A stretch of 64,000 nucleotides of DNA from Acidobacteriota bacterium (lineage in GTDB: Bacteria; Acidobacteriota; JAAYUB01). Positions 1 through 6,955 of this stretch are shown here, piece by piece. The stretch covers positions 139,994 through 203,993 of the forward strand of contig JAKQOW010000036.1 of assembly GCA_029565065.1 (NCBI GenBank), written 5' to 3'. A model generated the notes under the pieces. That model was not told the DNA's origin. It ran no database searches and saw only the letters and a list, made by a program, of their open reading frames with translations. The translations under genes were made by a program, and so were the position numbers. Within the stretch, counting starts at the first letter, position 1. Each line of letters starts with the position of its first letter.

Positions 1-87
1 CCCCACCGGGACAACCTGCCGGCCATGTTCTGCGCGATCTTGAAAAGGGAGAGCGGGCACAACACGGAAGACGTAGCTCGCGACTAG
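1..87 (+). CDS. C-terminal end of an unidentified protein (partial)
   Basis: Frame 1 is open from the first base to a TAG at 85-87 and gives 28 residues rich in charged and polar side chains (…RESGHNTEDVARD). The reading frame enters from outside the window, so the product cannot be named. Base composition matches the coding regions downstream and stops abruptly at the AT-richer repeat island that begins near base 100. This is consistent with a real gene end, but an open frame of this length could also be chance. Confidence 0.4.
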   Translation, partial: PHRDNLPAMFCAILKRESGHNTEDVARD

Positions 88-99
88 ATGCTCGTTCCG

Positions 100-171
100 C
101 TTTCGTGCTCGTAATTCGTCATCGTAATTCGTAATCGTAATTTGTGCTCGTAATCGAGGCTAGAGGCTCGT
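100..171. repeat. Degenerate tandem micro-repeat island, (GTAATC)n type with a GAGGCTC tail
   Basis: This island contains variants of a 6-7 bp unit (CGTAAT, CGTAATT, CGTCAT, GTGCTC) and ends in GAGGCTAGAGGCTCG. Its reverse complement recurs at 3281-3384 and, without the GCCTCGA part, at 4965-5022. The 88-407 gap contains this array and the next one. I see no RNA gene in it, only the kinase ribosome-binding site near 398. Confidence 0.85.
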
Positions 172-182
172 CCCCCCGCTTG

Positions 183-210
183 TTCACCGTTTACTGTTCA
201 CCGTTCACTG
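183..210. repeat. Four in-phase heptamers, TTCACCG family
   Basis: Four consecutive 7-bp units follow the pattern TTYACYG with no gap between them. The array lies in the leader of the kinase gene, 11 bp beyond the GTAATC island. The rest of the leader up to 398 shows no recognisable element. Confidence 0.8.
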
Positions 211-407
211 TTGGCCCGTCCATCCCCCTTCCTGTGCCAACGGCTCGCGCGCTGCCGCCGCCATCGCCTGTGTTATCTATCCTCTCGCCCCGAAAACAAT
301 CGCTGAAATCCCGTTGCGTCGGCGGTGAAATTCACTACAATCTTCTGGATATCCCGATCGACGACGAATCCAATCCCACATGCCATTGGGGCGAAAAGGG
401 AGCCGTC

Positions 408-3113
408 ATGCCGCAATGTCCTGCCTGCCACGCCGAAGTGCCGGAAGACGCCGCGAGTTGTCCGTCGTGCGGAGCCGTAATCGCGGTCCGGGTGATGAAC
501 GGCGGAGACGAGGTGCTGTCTGTCACTCTGTCCCCGGTCCCCTATCAATCGGGAAGTAGTCCGTCCCGGTCGGCCGGGGGAACGAAAGCGCCGGTGGATC
601 CTGGATTCGCTCCGGGCACCGTGTTCGCCGACCGGTATCGGATCGTAACCCGGCTGGGCGCAGGGGGTATGGGAGAGGTTTACCGGGCCGACGATCTGAA
701 GCTGGGCCAGACGGTGGCCCTGAAGTTCCTGGCCCGCGACCTGGAGGCCAACCCGCGGCTGCTGGAGCTGTTCCGATCCGAGGTGCGGCTGGCGCGAGAG
801 GTGACCCATCCCAACGTCTGCCGCGTCCACGATATCGGTGAGGCCGAGGGGCGCCACTTCCTGACCATGGAGCGGGTCGACGGTGAGGATCTCGGATCGC
901 TGCTCAAGCGGATCGGGCGGCTGCCGGGCGAGAAGGCGCTCCAAGTGGCGCGGCAGCTCTGCGCCGGCCTGGCGGCGGCCCACGACAAGGGGGTTCTGCA
1001 CCGCGACCTGAAGCCGGCCAACATCATGCTGGACGGCCGGGGCACCGTGCGGATCACCGATTTCGGCCTGGCCCTGCTGGCGGGGGAGGGCGGCGACGAA
1101 ATGGCCGGTACTCCCGCCTACATGGCGCCGGAGTTGTTCGACGGCCAAAAGGCCACCGTCAGGAGCGACATCTACGCGTTGGGCCTCGTGCTCTACGAGG
1201 TGTTCACGGGCCACCGCGCGTTCGACGGGACGACGTACCTGGACATGCAGCGGCAGCAGGCTGAGAGCACACCTTCGACTCCGTCCACCCTGGTGCCGGA
1301 TCTGGATCCGGCGGTGGGGCGCGTCATCGCCCGGTGCATGGAGAAAGATCCGGCCCTCCGCCCGGTGTCGGTGGCCCAGGTGATGGCGGCTCTGCCCGGT
1401 GGCGATCCACTGGCCGCGGCTCTGGCCGCCGGCGAAACGCCGTCACCCGAACTGGTGGCCGCCGCAGGCGCGGAGGGTACCCTGCGGCCGTGGGTGGCCG
1501 TCGTCCTCCTGGCCGCGATCGCGGTGATGCTGGCCGCCGCGGCGCTGCTCTGGCCGCTGGGCAGCACCCAGGGGCTGGCCCGCCTGGCCATGGGACCCGA
1601 GGCGCTGGCCGACCGGTGCCGGCAGATTGCCCAGACGTTCGGTTATCCGGTTCCGAGCGACCGGGCGTCGTGGGGCGAGACGGAAACGGACTTTATCGAA
1701 TACCACCTCAAGGCGGGACCGTCGACGGCGCAACGGCGTATGCTGCCGGGATCGCGTCCCGGCACCTTGACCCTGCACTATCGGGAGACGCCGCGCTCCT
1801 TCAGGTTGTCGGCCTTCCAGACCGGCGTCAGCGACACCCAGCCCCCCCACACGGATCCCGGGATGGTGGACGTCCGTATCGACGGGCAAGGCCGGCTGAT
1901 GCGGTTTCGAGCGGTGCCGCCCGTCCGGGTGGAGCCGGCGGCGGCGGTCCGGCCGGTTGACTGGAGCGCCCTCTTTCGCGAGGCGGGCCTGGATCCAGCC
2001 GCGTGGCAGGAGGTGCCGCCCACGCTGACTCCACCGGTGGCCGCCGACGCGCGCCGCGAGTGGATCGAGGCCCACCCGGCGGCCGGTGCGAAGCCCCTCC
2101 GGGCGGCCGCTGCCGCCTTCGACGGGCGGGTGGTCTGGTTCACGCTGGCCGGTCCGTGGGAAAAACCCGCCGGGGCGGATCGGTCCGAACAGTCCGCCGG
2201 CTGGCTGTACGGTTCCGTGAACATCATGATCTTCGTGGGATTGATGGGATTGGGCGTGTACCTGGTCCGGCGCAATCTGCGGGCGGGGCGGGGTGACCGG
2301 CGCGGTGCACTCCGCGTGGCCGCGATCATTGGCATCTCCCTGCTGGCCAACTGGGTGCTGATCGCCCGCATGCCCGCCACGCTCGGCGGCGTTACCGGTT
2401 GGATTTTCGCCGGCATCGCCATCGCCATGGGGCAGGCCGGATTCGTGTGGGCCGTGTACCTGGGGATCGAACCGTATGTCCGGCGCCGGTGGCCCAACGT
2501 GCTCATCGGCTGGTCGCGGCTGTTGGCGGGCGGCTGGCGCGATCCGCTCGTGGGCCGGGACGTGCTGACGGGGACTCTGCTGGGCCTGGGGATCTGGCTC
2601 TTCAACAGCGTCAGCGCGGCGCTTCCCGGCTGGTTGGACATGACGGACTCGGCCACGTCGCTGCTCGACTCCAGGGTGTTTCCCGTCTCAGTCGCCGAAG
2701 GGCTGGGCTGGTTGGCCGGGTTGCCGGTGCTGGCGATGTCCAACGGCGTGTTCATTGCGGGCATCCTCTTCGTGCTCCGGCTGGTGCTCCGCCGGGACTG
2801 GCTGGCTGCCGTCGCCTTCACCCTGCTGGTCTTCGTGCCCCAGTTGTTCAGCGGCGGCGAGCTCCTGCTGGCGCCGCTGGGTTTCGCGGTGGTGCTGCTG
2901 CTCGCGATGTCGCTGGTGCGGTGGGGGCTCCTGACCTTCGCCGTGTGCCTGCTGGTGAACAGTCTGGAGCCGGCGGCGCCGGTGTTCGCGGCCGTCGGCT
3001 GCTGGGTCCCCTGGCAGGGCTGGCTGGGGACCGTGGTGGTGGCAGCCCTGGCCGCCTACGGTTTCCGCGTCGCCCTGGGCCGCCAGAAGTTGCTGCCGTC
3101 GCTGGATGAGTGA
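408..3113 (+). CDS. Membrane-anchored Ser/Thr protein kinase (Pkn2/Hanks type) with N-terminal zinc ribbon
   Basis: This 901-residue protein is predicted to phosphorylate Ser/Thr residues of unknown targets at the inner membrane. A CxxC-x10-CxxC zinc ribbon (C4, C7, C18, C21) opens the protein. The kinase domain spans about residues 77-345: glycine loop GAGGMGEV (83-90), VALK lysine (K106), HRDLKPAN (198-205), DFG (218-220) and APE (240-242), so all catalytic residues are present. A transmembrane helix follows near 375-395, then an approximately 200-residue extracytoplasmic stretch, then a polytopic C-terminal half with six or more hydrophobic helices. This layout is common among acidobacterial kinases. 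I chose ATG 408 because GGGAG sits just upstream and the zinc ribbon begins there. The frame is open further upstream, but through repeat DNA. Confidence 0.93.
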   Translation: MPQCPACHAEVPEDAASCPSCGAVIAVRVMNGGDEVLSVTLSPVPYQSGSSPSRSAGGTKAPVDPGFAPGTVFADRYRIVTRLGAGGMGEVYRADDLKLGQTVALKFLARDLEANPRLLELFRSEVRLAREVTHPNVCRVHDIGEAEGRHFLTMERVDGEDLGSLLKRIGRLPGEKALQVARQLCAGLAAAHDKGVLHRDLKPANIMLDGRGTVRITDFGLALLAGEGGDEMAGTPAYMAPELFDGQKATVRSDIYALGLVLYEVFTGHRAFDGTTYLDMQRQQAESTPSTPSTLVPDLDPAVGRVIARCMEKDPALRPVSVAQVMAALPGGDPLAAALAAGETPSPELVAAAGAEGTLRPWVAVVLLAAIAVMLAAAALLWPLGSTQGLARLAMGPEALADRCRQIAQTFGYPVPSDRASWGETETDFIEYHLKAGPSTAQRRMLPGSRPGTLTLHYRETPRSFRLSAFQTGVSDTQPPHTDPGMVDVRIDGQGRLMRFRAVPPVRVEPAAAVRPVDWSALFREAGLDPAAWQEVPPTLTPPVAADARREWIEAHPAAGAKPLRAAAAAFDGRVVWFTLAGPWEKPAGADRSEQSAGWLYGSVNIMIFVGLMGLGVYLVRRNLRAGRGDRRGALRVAAIIGISLLANWVLIARMPATLGGVTGWIFAGIAIAMGQAGFVWAVYLGIEPYVRRRWPNVLIGWSRLLAGGWRDPLVGRDVLTGTLLGLGIWLFNSVSAALPGWLDMTDSATSLLDSRVFPVSVAEGLGWLAGLPVLAMSNGVFIAGILFVLRLVLRRDWLAAVAFTLLVFVPQLFSGGELLLAPLGFAVVLLLAMSLVRWGLLTFAVCLLVNSLEPAAPVFAAVGCWVPWQGWLGTVVVAALAAYGFRVALGRQKLLPSLDE

Positions 3114-3148
3114 TCGCCGGCCGCAGCATCGGAGGAGACCGACCGATG

Positions 3149-3172
3149 GGTAACTCGGTGAGTCGGTGAATC
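3149..3172. repeat. Three octamers, GGTGAATC family
   Basis: Three adjacent 8-bp units match the pattern GGTRANTC. The same family recurs as five in-phase units at 4816-4855, again in an intergenic island. Confidence 0.65.
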
Positions 3173-3195
3173 GTTACGAGGATCTGGGTTCTGTA

Positions 3196-3265
3196 ATCCA
3201 GGACCCAGAACCCAGGTCCTAGGTCCCAGGTCCGATTTCCGAATTCCGATATCCGAAGTCCGATG
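3196..3265. repeat. Ten in-phase heptamers spanning two sequence families (CCCAGG then TCCGA)
   Basis: The stretch divides into ten consecutive 7-bp units without a phase break. The first five are variants of NCCNAGG and the last five are TCCGA plus two variable bases. The sequence family changes while the 7-bp register is kept. It lies between the kinase gene and the small convergent membrane-protein gene. Confidence 0.85.
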
Positions 3266-3280
3266 TTCGCGTTACGGGAA

Positions 3281-3384
3281 CGAGCCTCTAGCCTCGAGTC
3301 TCGAGCCTCGATTACGATTACGATCACGATTACGAATTACGATGACGGATTACGATCACGAATTACGATTACGAGCACGAAAGG
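3281..3384. repeat. Micro-repeat island: four GCCTCGA heptamers plus (ATTACG)n, inverted relative to 100-171
   Basis: Four in-phase heptamers of the GCCTCGA family (3284-3311) run into about eleven ATTACG/ATCACG/ATGACG units of 6-7 bp. Read on the minus strand, the island resembles 100-171 closely, including the shared GCTCGTAAT and GAGGCTAGAGGCTCG segments, with extra units inserted here. The two islands therefore flank the kinase gene as imperfect inverted copies. Confidence 0.85.
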
Positions 3385-3405
3385 GGACGCGCATCGAGTT
3401 TCGTC

Positions 3406-3747
3406 TCACTTCATCCGATGGAAGCCCACGGCGGCCAGGGCCCACGCCACGGCCATGGCGGAGAAGGCGACAGCGCCGGGGAGCAACGCCTCGGCAAATC
3501 CGCCCAGAAGCATCTGCACGTTGCACGCATCCGTGAGCCCGGCGTTGGAGGCGAAGGCCAGCGTGTTGGCCGAGCCGGCACAAAACATGCCCACGGCGCC
3601 GAATGCCAGCCCCAGCGACAGGGGGCGCAGGATAGCCAGTTTTGTCTCAGCGGGGCGAACGGCGAACGAGATGGCCACGCCGAGCGAGCAGATTGTGAGA
3701 ACCAGGACGATCGCGAGCTGAAGCAGACCCAGCAAGCCGATGTGCAT
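3406..3747 (-). CDS. Small hydrophobic membrane protein, unknown function
   Basis: This 113-residue protein has three to four predicted membrane helices (about residues 5-27, 38-60, 70-100) joined by short loops, with a C-terminal HRMK tail. The loop between the first two helices contains RPAETKLAILRPLSLG. GGAGG lies six bases before ATG 3747; an upstream in-frame ATG at 3777 has no such site. The gene diverges from the ECF sigma gene. The shape resembles short proton-channel-like or anti-sigma-associated membrane proteins, but I do not recognise the family. I infer a link to the sigma factor only from position. Confidence 0.6.
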   Translation of the reverse strand: MHIGLLGLLQLAIVLVLTICSLGVAISFAVRPAETKLAILRPLSLGLAFGAVGMFCAGSANTLAFASNAGLTDACNVQMLLGGFAEALLPGAVAFSAMAVAWALAAVGFHRMK

Positions 3748-3798
3748 GATGACCTCCGCGCAGTTGGTTTGATACAAATAACGCCGAGACCGAGGTAT

Positions 3799-3824
3799 CG
3801 TGACACCAGAAATTTGTTGTCACG
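3799..3824. promoter_or_regulatory. 7-bp inverted repeat between divergent genes; candidate operator
   Basis: CGTGACA and TGTCACG form a perfect inverted pair with a 12-bp spacer, 25 bp before the sigma-factor ATG at 3849 and 51 bp before the divergent membrane-protein gene. The half-site spacing of about two helical turns suits a dimeric regulator. No binding protein is known. Confidence 0.4.
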
Positions 3825-3848
3825 CGCTGGCGCTTTCCGCGTTATGGT

Positions 3849-4412
3849 ATGGCGATGGACGTAGACGCGGACCGGGAGCAGCACTGGCTCGCAGAGTTGC
3901 GGGGCGGCGACGAGGCGGCCTTCCGGCAGATCTATCGCACCTACCGGCCGTGCCTCTACACGTTCCTTTGCCGCCTGAGCGGACGATCCGACGTGGCCGA
4001 GGACTTGCTCCAGGAAGTCTGGCTCCGTTTGGCGGCGCACCCGCCCGAACCGCGGGCGGGGCTGACGCTGGCGCCGTGGCTGTTCCGGGTGGCCCGCAAC
4101 GTGTTCGTCAGCTATCTCCGGAACCGCAACCTCGATTCGAACCGGCTGGGCGAGCTGGACGTTTTCAAGTTCCACGCCGCGCCGGGACCTGGACCTTTGG
4201 AGGCGCTGGCGGAGTCGGAGTCGGTCCGCTCCCTGGAACAGGCTCTCCGGCGCCTGCCGTCGACGGACCGGCAGACCGTGCTCCTCGTTGCGGCCGGCGG
4301 GCTGACGCCGGCCGAGGCCGCCGGGGTGCTGGGGATGCGGCCGGACGCCTTCCGTCAGCGGCTGTCCCGCGCTCGCGCCCGGCTGGCGGAATTGCTGGGC
4401 GCCATGGATTGA
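3849..4412 (+). CDS. ECF-family RNA polymerase sigma factor
   Basis: The 187-residue protein has the two-domain ECF layout. Sigma-2 lies at about residues 20-95 (AFRQIYRTYRPCLYTF, DVAEDLLQEVWLRL, WLFRVARN). Sigma-4 lies at about 130-185 (LEQALRRLPSTDRQTVLL, then a helix-turn-helix with LTPAEAAGVLGM and AFRQRLSRARARL). It would redirect RNA polymerase to a stress or envelope regulon. No ribosome-binding site precedes 3849; ATG 3855 is an alternative start and the transcript could be close to leaderless. It is followed 15 bp later by a small membrane protein that may act as its anti-sigma partner. Confidence 0.9.
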   Translation: MAMDVDADREQHWLAELRGGDEAAFRQIYRTYRPCLYTFLCRLSGRSDVAEDLLQEVWLRLAAHPPEPRAGLTLAPWLFRVARNVFVSYLRNRNLDSNRLGELDVFKFHAAPGPGPLEALAESESVRSLEQALRRLPSTDRQTVLLVAAGGLTPAEAAGVLGMRPDAFRQRLSRARARLAELLGAMD

Positions 4413-4427
4413 TACACGGAGGCCGCC

Positions 4428-4703
4428 ATGGAATCGAAACCATCCCCTCTCAGCGAAATGGAACTGAACCGGCGGCTCGCCGAACTGCCGCTCCTGGACC
4501 TGCCGGAGTTGACGGCAGACCGCCAGGAAGCGGCGGCGCTGGCCGTGCTGGCCCGCCGGCGGCGCGGGCCGGCGCTGCGACGGGTGTGGGCGTTCACCGT
4601 CCGCGAGCTCGAGCCGCTCCTTGTCGCGCTCGTCGGCGCCGGATACATTCTGGCGGCCGTGCTGCGCGCCATCGCGGCTTATTCCATTGCCGTGCTGCCG
4701 TGA
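4428..4703 (+). CDS. Small single-pass membrane protein, candidate anti-sigma partner
   Basis: The 91-residue product begins with a charged, soluble N-terminus (about 1-60; LPLLDLPELTADRQEAA and an RRRRGPALRR basic patch). It ends with one hydrophobic helix at about 65-88. GGAGG at 4418-4422 is well placed for ATG 4428. Its position directly behind the ECF sigma gene and the soluble-then-membrane layout fit an anti-sigma factor in which the cytoplasmic part binds sigma. However, no zinc-binding HxxxCxxC motif is present. Function is inferred from context only. Confidence 0.6.
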   Translation: MESKPSPLSEMELNRRLAELPLLDLPELTADRQEAAALAVLARRRRGPALRRVWAFTVRELEPLLVALVGAGYILAAVLRAIAAYSIAVLP

Positions 4704-4731
4704 AGGCGGGCGGGTTGGTGGATTCTTTCAC

Positions 4732-4756
4732 CACAGAGGTCACAGCGGACACAGAG
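4732..4756. repeat. Three CACAGAGGN nonamer-period units
   Basis: Three units of CACAGNG with 9-bp spacing open the 4704-5045 gap. That gap holds no gene I can support and consists largely of successive micro-repeat arrays. Confidence 0.65.
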
Positions 4757-4761
4757 AAAAC

Positions 4762-4796
4762 CATCTGTCATCGGACATTTGTCATTTTTCATTTGT
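4762..4796. repeat. Five in-phase heptamers, CATTTGT family
   Basis: Five consecutive 7-bp units starting CAT (CATCTGT, CATTTGT and CATTTTT variants) follow each other with no phase break. Confidence 0.8.
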
Positions 4797-4815
4797 GATT
4801 GGGCAGAAGGGAGAC

Positions 4816-4855
4816 GGTGAATCGGTAAATAGGTGAATGGGTGAATCGGGAGACG
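4816..4855. repeat. Five in-phase octamers, GGTGAATC family
   Basis: Five 8-bp units matching GGTRAATN, the last degenerate. It belongs to the same family as 3149-3172. Confidence 0.8.
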
Positions 4856-4875
4856 GGAAACAGACACGGACAGCC

Positions 4876-4956
4876 ATCAACGATCAACCATCAACTGTCC
4901 GGGAACCTGAGAACCTGGAACTTGCGAACCTGCGAACATTCCAACATCAAACATTC
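4876..4956. repeat. Successive ATCAACN, GAACCTG and AACATTC arrays
   Basis: Three ATCAACN heptamers (4876-4896) are followed by four GAACYTG units of 7-8 bp (4903-4933). Three AACATYM units of 7-8 bp complete the stretch (4935-4956). Each family blends into the next at a shared AAC. Confidence 0.75.
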
Positions 4957-4964
4957 AAACGGTT

Positions 4965-5022
4965 CGATCACGATTACGATCACGATTACGAATTACGATT
5001 ACGAATTACGATGACGAGCACG
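4965..5022. repeat. (ATTACG)n micro-repeat island
   Basis: About nine ATTACG, ATCACG or ATGACG units of 6-7 bp in the same orientation as 3311-3384 and inverted relative to 100-171. It ends 23 bp before the rtcB stop codon. Confidence 0.85.
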
Positions 5023-5045
5023 GGCTCCCAACTCCTATCTCCTAA

Positions 5046-6509
5046 CTATCCCTTGACCACTCCCATCGGGCGCAGGCGGGCCACCATGCGGCTCAGCCCC
5101 GCAACATGAACGGTCTGCACCACCTCGGTCACGTCCTTGTAGGCTTCGGGGATCTCCTCCACCAGCGTCGCCCGCGAGGCAGCCATGACATGGATGCCGC
5201 GCTCGCGGAGCTCGGCGTCGATGGAGCGGCCCTTGGCGGCCTTCATGGCGCCGTGGCGGCTCAGGAGCCGGCCCGCGCCGTGGCAGGTGCTGCCGAACGT
5301 GGCGCTCATGGATTTTTCGGCGCCGACCAGGATGTATGAACAGCGGCCCATGTCGCCCGGGATGATCACCGGCTGGCCGATATCGCGGTACGCCTCGGGG
5401 AGCGCCGGGTGGCCCGGGCCGAACGAGCGCGTCGCCCCCTTGCGGTGGACGCAGACCGTCTGTTCGCGCCCCTCCACGAGATGCCGCTCGATCTTGGCGA
5501 TGTTGTGGGCGACGTCGTACACCAGTCGGAGGCCCAGGCGGGCCGGCGGCAGGCGCAGCGCCTCCTGGAACGACTCGCGCACCCAGTGGGTGATGAGTTG
5601 GCGGTTGGCGAAGGCGTAGTTGGCCGCGGCGGCCATCACCGCGAGGTACTCCCGCCCTTCGGGTGACGCCACCGGCGCGCAGCAGAGCTGCGGGTCGGGC
5701 AGCTCGATGCCATACCTGGCCGCGGCCCGCTTCATAGCGACGATGGAGTCATCGCAGACCTGGTAGCCCAGTCCGCGCGAACCGGTGTGGATGCTCACCG
5801 TCACCTGGTTCATGAACAGGCCCAGCCGGCGGGCCGCCGCCTCGTCATACACCTGGTCCACATAGCCGATTTCGAGAAAGTGGTTGCCGGAGCCCAGGGT
5901 GCCGAGTTGGGTCCGGCCACGCTCCCGGGCTTTCTCCGAGACCCGGCCGGCGTCGGCGTCGGGAATCGCGCCGCGGTCCTCGATGCAGTCGAGGTCCTCC
6001 GCGTCGCCGTAGCCGTGGCGGATTGCCCACTCGGCCCCCTTCTCCAGCACCTGCCGCTCGGCCTTGGCGTCCAGACGCAGGTCCTTCCGCCGCGACCCGA
6101 CGCCCGACGGCACGTTGCGGAACATCGCGGCGACCAGGTCGCGGATCCGGTCGACGACCTCGGGGCGGGTCAGCCGGGAGGCGAGCACGCGGACGCCGCA
6201 GTTGATGTCGTACCCCACGCCGCCCGGGCTGACCACGCCGTCGGCGGTGTCGAAGGCGGCCACGCCGCCGATGGGAAAGCCGTAGCCCCAGTGGATGTCT
6301 GGCATGGCCAGGGAAAACATCCGGATCCCCGGCAGGGTGGCCACGTTGGCCAGTTGGAGCAGGCTCTGGTCGTGGCGCAGCGACTCCAGCAGGGACGGCG
6401 AGGCGTAGAAGACGGCATCGACGCGCATGGGCCCATGGCGCGGGATCTTCCAGGTGACCGCGTCCACCGGCTCGATGCCGGCGATGATGTCCTCGATCTG
6501 AAAGCCCAT
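5046..6509 (-). CDS. rtcB: RNA-splicing ligase RtcB (3'-phosphate/5'-OH RNA ligase)
   Basis: RtcB joins 2',3'-cyclic phosphate or 3'-phosphate RNA ends to 5'-OH ends using GTP and Mn2+. The 487-residue product has the family metal and guanylate motifs in order: DINCGVR, GSGNHFLE, HTGSRGLG, DVAHN, VHRKGATR (its His is the GMP acceptor), PGDMG and HGAGR. ATG 6509 gives the usual family length; the open frame extends further upstream but overlaps archease. The gene lies 14 bp after the archease stop, so the ligase and its activating partner are co-transcribed. No RtcR regulator is present in the window. Confidence 0.95.
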   Translation of the reverse strand: MGFQIEDIIAGIEPVDAVTWKIPRHGPMRVDAVFYASPSLLESLRHDQSLLQLANVATLPGIRMFSLAMPDIHWGYGFPIGGVAAFDTADGVVSPGGVGYDINCGVRVLASRLTRPEVVDRIRDLVAAMFRNVPSGVGSRRKDLRLDAKAERQVLEKGAEWAIRHGYGDAEDLDCIEDRGAIPDADAGRVSEKARERGRTQLGTLGSGNHFLEIGYVDQVYDEAAARRLGLFMNQVTVSIHTGSRGLGYQVCDDSIVAMKRAAARYGIELPDPQLCCAPVASPEGREYLAVMAAAANYAFANRQLITHWVRESFQEALRLPPARLGLRLVYDVAHNIAKIERHLVEGREQTVCVHRKGATRSFGPGHPALPEAYRDIGQPVIIPGDMGRCSYILVGAEKSMSATFGSTCHGAGRLLSRHGAMKAAKGRSIDAELRERGIHVMAASRATLVEEIPEAYKDVTEVVQTVHVAGLSRMVARLRPMGVVKG

Positions 6510-6523
6510 GGGGCGCCTCGTCG

Positions 6524-6955
6524 TCACAAGTCGAGCACGATCCGGGCGTGCAGCCGCCCGGCGCCGCGAGTCACCGCGAGGTCGTGGTACGTCGCCGCCT
6601 TGACCACGCCGCGCACCTCGTGCCGCGCCGGGTCGAAGTGCCCGCCCTGCGCCTCGGCCTCGAGGCGGCGGCCGGTGGCGGCGCGCACCGCCAGCCGCGT
6701 GCAGACAAATCCCTGGGTGTCGAACAGGTAGATGAGCTCGTTGAGCAGTCGGACCAGCATGTCTTCGGGCGACTGGGCGTCCAGCTCGATGACGCGGCGC
6801 TCGCCGCTTTCCATCTGCGTGGGATCGGTGATCACCGCGCCCAGGCCCGCGGCGGCATGCGCGGCCAGCTCCGCCAGGTCGGCGCCGCACAGCCGCAGGG
6901 CCACGTCGCCGCCGTGAGCTTCGATCGTGTACGATGCCTCCGCGTCAGCGCACAA
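6524..6955 (-). CDS. Archease, RtcB guanylylation cofactor
   Basis: Archease speeds the guanylylation and turnover of RtcB. The 143-residue product shows the family landmarks: the N-terminal H-x2-D metal site (HGGDV, where the usual form is HTADI), SPEDMLVRLLNELIYLFDTQ in the middle, and VKAATYHDLAV near the C-terminus. The start at 6955 overlaps the end of the upstream peptidase gene by 11 bp, and rtcB follows by 14 bp. The three genes are therefore probably one transcript. Confidence 0.88.
   Translation of the reverse strand: MCADAEASYTIEAHGGDVALRLCGADLAELAAHAAAGLGAVITDPTQMESGERRVIELDAQSPEDMLVRLLNELIYLFDTQGFVCTRLAVRAATGRRLEAEAQGGHFDPARHEVRGVVKAATYHDLAVTRGAGRLHARIVLDL

Noticed and set aside
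3263..3721. Plus-strand frame over the small membrane-protein gene and the repeat island
   Set aside because: It begins in repeat DNA (giving ITITIT-like residues) and runs antisense to a hydrophobic protein with a good ribosome-binding site.
100..5022. Possible CRISPR arrays in the repeat islands
   Set aside because: Units are 6-9 bp, contiguous and degenerate, with no constant repeat plus unique spacer pattern and no cas genes.
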